Below, one piece after another: positions 60,165 through 64,000 of a DNA stretch of 64,000 nt. Location of the stretch: assembly GCF_965215815.1 (NCBI RefSeq), contig NZ_CBDCEO010000013.1, positions 682,001 through 746,000 of the forward strand. Direction: 5' to 3'. The stretch's first letter is position 1. Every line of letters starts with the position of its first letter. The translations under genes were made by a program, and so were the position numbers. This DNA comes from Poriferisodalis sp965215815. Lineage in GTDB: Bacteria; Actinomycetota; Acidimicrobiia; Acidimicrobiales; Poriferisodalaceae. The notes below the pieces were generated by a model. It worked only from the letters and a program-made list of their open reading frames with translations. It ran no database searches and was not told where the DNA came from.

Positions 60165-61293
60165 TTCCGCTGAAGAACAACTCGCAGCCCTGCTCACGGG
60201 GGCGATTGCGCAGCTCGACATCCCTCCCCACATGTACCGGCAGGCAGTCGACAAGTACCAGAGCGTTGCCCGCTATCTCGGTGTCGAGGACGAAAAGGAG
60301 GACAGGGACCTGCTGATCTATCCGCAGGGATCGTTCCGCTTGGGGACTGTGATCCGGCCGACGCCGAATTCGGACTACGACATCGACCTGGTCCTCAGAG
60401 TGTCCGCCACGAAGGAGCAGACCACGCAGGCGGGCCTCAAGGAATTCGCCGGGCAGCGACTTGGGGAGTACGCGGTGCACTCAGGCACGGGCGTCGATCT
60501 CACGGAGGGCAGCCGATGCTGGACCCTGCAGTGGCCGAGTTTCCACGTGGACGTGCTGCCCGCGCTGCCAAGCCCCGAGAACCCTCCCACCGGCATCTGG
60601 TTGACCGATCGGGATCTCTACCTCTGGCAGTGCAGCGACCCCATCGGGTTCGCGGCCTGGTTCCACGACCAGATGCGTGACCAGTTCATTCGCCGACGCG
60701 CTCTGCTGGCTGATGAGCGGGCCGCTCAGATCGACGACGTACCGGCCTGGGAGGTCAAGACGACGCTGCAACAGGCGGTCCAAGTGCTCAAGCGGCATCG
60801 TGACATCTACTTCGTTGATCGACAGTCGCTGAAGCCGGCGTCCATCCTCGTGACGACCATCGCTGGCCGCGCATATGGACAGGAAGACAACCTCTTTGAG
60901 GCAGTCCTCCACATCGCGTCACACATGACGCAGTTCGTCGAGAACCGCAACGGTGTGAGATGGGTCGCCAATCCCGTTTTGCCTCTGGAGAACTTTGCCG
61001 ACCGGTGGAAGGCGCACCCGGAGAGGGCACGGGCATTCTTTGAGTGGGTCGCCCAGTTGCAGCGAGATCTCAACGAAGCCGCCGGTTGCCGTGGCCTCGA
61101 CAATGTCGTCGAGCGACTGAACAGGTCCTTTGGATCAGAAGTTCGCAAGTCGGCTCAAGACCTGGGGCAGGCCTACAGATCCAGTCGGGAGGGCGGCAAG
61201 CTCGCTTCCGCCGCTGCTACCGGTGGTTTGGTGATGGGCTCTGCTCGGCCCGCTGTCGCTGTCCGGCCCCACAACTTCTATGGACGGGCTTGA
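60157..61293 (+). CDS. CD-NTase (cyclic-oligonucleotide synthase of CBASS)
   Basis: 378 residues. YPQGSFRLGTVIRPTPNSDY then DIDLVLRV provides the GS and DxD (D75, D77) of the nucleotidyltransferase active site, with a third acidic residue in FHVDVLPALPSPE. The C-terminal ~130 residues are the helical SMODS-associated lobe. The protein ends in GRA preceded by a flexible Ala/Gly-rich tail (SAAATGGLVMGSARP), the region that E2 conjugates through in type II CBASS. Nucleotide product not predictable from sequence alone. Confidence 0.9.
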   Translation: MLDSAEEQLAALLTGAIAQLDIPPHMYRQAVDKYQSVARYLGVEDEKEDRDLLIYPQGSFRLGTVIRPTPNSDYDIDLVLRVSATKEQTTQAGLKEFAGQRLGEYAVHSGTGVDLTEGSRCWTLQWPSFHVDVLPALPSPENPPTGIWLTDRDLYLWQCSDPIGFAAWFHDQMRDQFIRRRALLADERAAQIDDVPAWEVKTTLQQAVQVLKRHRDIYFVDRQSLKPASILVTTIAGRAYGQEDNLFEAVLHIASHMTQFVENRNGVRWVANPVLPLENFADRWKAHPERARAFFEWVAQLQRDLNEAAGCRGLDNVVERLNRSFGSEVRKSAQDLGQAYRSSREGGKLASAAATGGLVMGSARPAVAVRPHNFYGRA

Positions 61294-61699
61294 GATGCGT
61301 CGGCGGCTCACGTTGGCCCAGCAAGCATTCGGCCTACGCGGCCGCTTCAGTGACGCCCATGTCCAATTCAGCCCGCCCGGCCTTGTCTGCGTCCTTGACC
61401 TCAAGCCCACACCACTGAGTAAGTCCTACACCGTGAGGATCGAATACAACGGCTACTCCCGCCCGGTAGTCAAGGTGCAGTCACCGTCCCTCGAGTGCAT
61501 CCCGGGACGGGAATTGCCTCACACGTTCGAGGACGATGAACTCTGTCTTCACCTCCACGAAGAATGGGGGCCAGAGGACCTAATCACGACAACGATCATC
61601 CCTTGGGCATCTGAGTGGTTGTTGCACTACGAGCTCTGGCTTGCATCGGGAGGAACATGGAGCGGGGGCGGACACGAACCCGAGACTGAGGCCGCTTGA
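61280..61699 (+). CDS. Cap2-like E2 protein (short type II CBASS)
   Basis: 139 residues, ATG overlapping the end of the CD-NTase by 14 bases. EDDELCLHLHEEWGPED places C89 as the E2 active Cys; TIIPWASEWLLHYELWLASG is a conserved family motif, followed by TWSGGGH. No E1 or JAB protein is encoded, so this is the short type II CBASS layout (effector, CD-NTase, E2). It primes the CD-NTase by conjugating its C-terminus. Confidence 0.82.
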   Translation: MDGLEMRRRLTLAQQAFGLRGRFSDAHVQFSPPGLVCVLDLKPTPLSKSYTVRIEYNGYSRPVVKVQSPSLECIPGRELPHTFEDDELCLHLHEEWGPEDLITTTIIPWASEWLLHYELWLASGGTWSGGGHEPETEAA

Positions 61700-61785
61700 A
61701 CGCACCGGGCCATCGTGACGGCACCTAGCCGAAGCGCTCTAGTTCCACGTGAATCGCGGCGCGCCACTCGCTCAACCCCCGCTCC

Positions 61786-62202
61786 ATGGCTGCACACCAA
61801 GGCCTCTACGAATCGGCCATGGCCGGCACCGCCACGCTGCGCAAAGCCGAACGCGAGCTCATCGCCCTGGTCGTCAGCCTCACCAACGACTGCCACTACT
61901 GAGTGGTCCACCACCGGCGCGGTCTGCGCCGCCTCCTCCGAGACGACGAACTGGTCGCCGCCGTCGAGCACGACTGGACCACCGCTCCGCTGTCACCCAA
62001 ACGCACCGCCATGCTCCGCTACGCCGTCAAGCTCACCGAGACCCCAGCCGCGACCAGCGACGCCGACGTCGACGCCCTGCGGAAAGCCGGCTTCAGCGAC
62101 CGCGACATCCTCGACATCACAGAAGTCGTCGGCTACTACGCGTACGCCAACCGCATCGCCGACGGGCTCGGCCTCCAAACCGAAGACTGGATCCCCGACT
62201 GA
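61786..62202 (+). pseudogene. N-terminally truncated AhpD-like selenoprotein gene, with SECIS
   Basis: Near-identical to codons 44-182 of the gene at 55068, including the TGA (61900-61902) and GGTCT hairpin (loop 61921-61925). The break lies just before an ATG at 61786, so a 138-residue selenoprotein missing its first 43 residues could be translated. It follows the CBASS operon. It and the intact copy form ~418-bp direct repeats flanking 6.2 kb that contains the Fic, RloAB and CBASS systems. Confidence 0.68.
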
Positions 62203-62242
62203 CCCGGAGCCCACGCGGCCCGAGACACCGCCCGCACTGCTC

Positions 62243-62647
62243 TCAGCGAATCCGCCGGACTGCAGCAACCAGCCCGATCGCGAAACCGACGAACTCGATG
62301 AGCGCCAGGCTCAGCGCCGTGTGGAAGAACACGCCGGCGCCGTCACCGACGACATTCGAGTGCAGGTCTGGGCTGTCGATGACGAAGTGGAGCAGGTAGC
62401 CGAACACGAACGCGGCATACATCGACGCGGCGAACAACGCAGCACCCAGCCGAACGCTGCGACGAAACGCCAGCCACACCGCGGCGAGCGGCATGAGCGT
62501 CACGACGATCACGATGTATGCCTGCTGGACGGCCGGAATGGGCACGTCTGCGGCCACATGGCCGTAGGTATGCGTCAACCCGACGCCGAGATGCAGCGCT
62601 GCGATCCCTGCCAGCGTGAACCGTTCGAACCTCGCAGTTGCAGACAT
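62243..62647 (-). CDS. Small membrane protein, four TM helices
   Basis: 134 residues from the ATG at 62647. Four hydrophobic stretches (LAGIAALHLGVGLTH, AYIVIVVTLMPLAAVWLAF, GAALFAASMYAAFVFGYLL and ALSLALIEFVGFAIGLVAAV) with several His residues (HTYGH, HFVIDSPDLHSN). I do not recognise the family. It starts the ordinary chromosomal region to the right of the island. Same strand as the next gene, 27 bp downstream of it. Confidence 0.62.
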   Translation of the reverse strand: MSATARFERFTLAGIAALHLGVGLTHTYGHVAADVPIPAVQQAYIVIVVTLMPLAAVWLAFRRSVRLGAALFAASMYAAFVFGYLLHFVIDSPDLHSNVVGDGAGVFFHTALSLALIEFVGFAIGLVAAVRRIR

Positions 62648-62674
62648 ATCAGCCTCATTGTCGCGGGCGTTCAA

Positions 62675-63325
62675 TCACGCCCAGTGTTCAGTGCTGGCCC
62701 GGCCACCTACCGCGTCCTTCAAGACCAAGGCCGTGAGCCGCCGGCTCGAGACGAGGCCCACAGGCATCATCGGCATGAGCAGCGCGGAGCCCAACGATCC
62801 CCACCATGACGAAACGCCGAGATCCGGCGCGCTCATCCGCCCAAGCACCCACAGTGCCAAGGACAACAACAACACCGCGGCGAACCCGGCGATGTAGGCG
62901 ATGACGCCACCGGCGGCCACATAACGGCCATCGGGCCAACGTGCCGCCCGCCACCGAGTCGTCGAACCAGCAGTGTCGAGCAACACGTACTCGACTGGGG
63001 CAACGGCCCACGATCCACACTCAGCCACCGAAAGAGCCCGAACGTTCACCACCAGCAGAGCACCAACCGACACAGCCACCAACAGCACAACCACCAACCC
63101 GGCCCCAGGCACCGTTGCACTGGTCGGAATGCCCGCCAACCCGAACAACCAGAATCCGGCTGCGGCCAGACACCAGGAGCCGATCTTGATCCACGCGGCG
63201 ATCCCGTCATCGCGCGGACTGATCAACCGCCCATCAGCCCAGCGGGGCCGACGCCACGAAGACGGCGACGACGACCTCACCGGTGGCTCTCGAGGGGAAG
63301 GGTTGGACTCGGCGCCGACACTCAT
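62675..63325 (-). CDS. Hypothetical membrane protein
   Basis: 216 residues. Pro/Ser-rich soluble N-terminus (1-45) then TM helices in IGSWCLAAAGFWLFGLAGI, AGLVVVLLVAVSVGALLVV, VIAYIAGFAAVLLLSLALWV and GSALLMPMMPVGLV. The loop between helices 2 and 3 (EYVLLDTAGSTTRWRAARWP) is PH-like/β-rich. Function unknown. Divergent from the F420-type gene by ~100 bp, which presumably holds both promoters. Confidence 0.62.
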   Translation of the reverse strand: MSVGAESNPSPREPPVRSSSPSSWRRPRWADGRLISPRDDGIAAWIKIGSWCLAAAGFWLFGLAGIPTSATVPGAGLVVVLLVAVSVGALLVVNVRALSVAECGSWAVAPVEYVLLDTAGSTTRWRAARWPDGRYVAAGGVIAYIAGFAAVLLLSLALWVLGRMSAPDLGVSSWWGSLGSALLMPMMPVGLVSSRRLTALVLKDAVGGRASTEHWA

Positions 63326-63423
63326 AGACCTTCACCTCGACGCGGCCCACCATAGTGAGGCGCCGATCCGCCTCAGACAGCTCGTTCGCGCCCCCACGCC
63401 CGTGTGTCACGCTGAGCCACACA

Positions 63424-64000
63424 ATGACCAACGACACGGCGCAACCCATCACAACGAACTCCATTGCGGAGATCGTCGCCAACGATCTGTGCATCGGCTG
63501 CGGGCTGTGCGAGGCGCTCACCGGCGGCAGGGTCACGATGGTGATGACCCCTGCGGGCTCGCTGCGGCCCTCGTCCACCGACGCCTTCACGAACCGCGAG
63601 GAGGCCCAGCTCATGGCCGCGTGCCCGGGCGCTGTCGCCGAGGCCCGCACCGAGGACGGCACCACGACCGATCCCGTCTGGGGAGCCCACCGGTGGATGT
63701 CCTACGCATGGGCCGACCAGCCCGACACTCGCTTCCGCGCCGCGACCGGCGGCGCGCTGACCGCACTCGGCGCCCACGCGCTGAACACCGGTCGGGCAGA
63801 ATTCGTGCTCCATGTCGGAGCCGACCCCGAACGGCCCATGCGCAGCCGCTGGGTCCTGTCGGAAGACGCCGACTCGGTCCGGGCCAACACCAGCTCGCGC
63901 TACGGACCGACCGCGCCGCTCGCAGGCCTCGCCGCAGCGCTGGAACGCCGCCGCCCCTTCGCCATCATCGCCAAGCCCTGCGACCTCGGGGCCGTGCATA
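63424..64000 (+). CDS. F420-type hydrogenase/dehydrogenase beta subunit (3' partial)
   Basis: 192 codons visible, running off the right edge. An N-terminal ferredoxin-like cluster CIGCGLCEA with a later MAACPGAV completes a [4Fe-4S] motif; then WMSYAWADQPDTRFRAATGG and GALTALGAHALNTGRAEFVL, and IAKPCDLGAV (a family Cys near the edge). It matches the FrhB/FdhB-like family (coenzyme F420 hydrogenase/dehydrogenase beta subunit), which binds flavin and transfers electrons with F420. The alternative is a related Fe-S flavoprotein reductase. It is the strongest hint that the host makes F420. Confidence 0.85.
   Translation, partial: MTNDTAQPITTNSIAEIVANDLCIGCGLCEALTGGRVTMVMTPAGSLRPSSTDAFTNREEAQLMAACPGAVAEARTEDGTTTDPVWGAHRWMSYAWADQPDTRFRAATGGALTALGAHALNTGRAEFVLHVGADPERPMRSRWVLSEDADSVRANTSSRYGPTAPLAGLAAALERRRPFAIIAKPCDLGAVH

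Noticed and set aside
1..64000. tRNA or rRNA genes as integration sites
   Set aside because: I saw no cloverleaf-like or rRNA sequence, including next to the integrase remnant at 26004. The hairpin at 59034 is not part of a tRNA.

Overview
The window is high-GC DNA that looks like an actinobacterial chromosome. The F420-type hydrogenase/dehydrogenase beta-subunit gene at the right edge, the frequent GTG starts and the leaderless promoters fit an Acidimicrobiia-like lineage. This placement is inference: there is no rRNA or tRNA here to test it. Ordinary chromosomal genes lie only at the edges: a DUF2339 membrane protein (left), and two small membrane proteins plus the F420-type gene (right). 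Nearly everything between is a defence and mobile-element island of about 60 kb.

Left block (2.4-26 kb). It holds an MNT/HEPN toxin-antitoxin pair, a HigA antitoxin whose toxin is internally deleted, two near-identical IetA-like AAA ATPases, an AbiE pair, two copies of a TcmP plus three-Cys-motif (DUF5131) pair, an HNH nuclease, a DUF262/DUF1524 protein beside an OB-fold/SF1-helicase/DUF559-nuclease fusion, a DUF3800 protein, a DUF262-AlbA fusion and a DUF262/HEPN pair. The AAA-TcmP-DUF5131 unit is present twice, and AbiE lies inside one copy. Decayed 3' ends of one permease-like gene recur at four module boundaries.

Middle block (26-35 kb). A type I restriction-modification locus (HsdM, half-size HsdS, HsdR) sits beside a NYN-domain gene coupled to a methyltransferase-specificity fusion. 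The NYN promoter is leaderless, is overlapped by palindromes and is followed upstream by seven 11-bp direct repeats.

The most unusual locus (35.6-46.3 kb). One minus-strand operon with overlapping or nearly touching genes encodes an acyl-carrier-like protein, a thymidylate-synthase-like enzyme, an AcpS-type phosphopantetheinyl transferase, an XRE regulator, an ImmA/IrrE metalloprotease, a chagasin-like inhibitor, a cytoplasmic papain-like protease, a MazG-like protein and a degenerate Mrr-like protein. Upstream is a protein resembling the helical domain of 5-hmdU DNA kinases. Two tandem IS1380-type elements interrupt the operon. Removing them and one copy of the 4-bp target duplication joins ImmA and chagasin in frame as one 435-residue protein. 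I do not recognise this combination as a named system.

Right block (46-62 kb). It holds a KAP P-loop NTPase, a third IS1380-type copy (transposase damaged), an HTH/TIGR04255 pair, a DUF4268 protein, a small caspase-like protein, an XRE-ImmA/PIN pair (PIN frameshifted), mobile mystery proteins A/B (HTH/Fic), a RloA/RloB (AbiL-like) pair, and a short type II CBASS (patatin, CD-NTase, E2). Between them lies an AhpD-like peroxidase gene with an in-frame TGA in its CxxC position. It is followed at the spacing I recall for E. coli fdhF by a hairpin with the same GGUCU loop, so it is a probable selenoprotein. A truncated second copy and short fragments of this gene also mark cassette boundaries.
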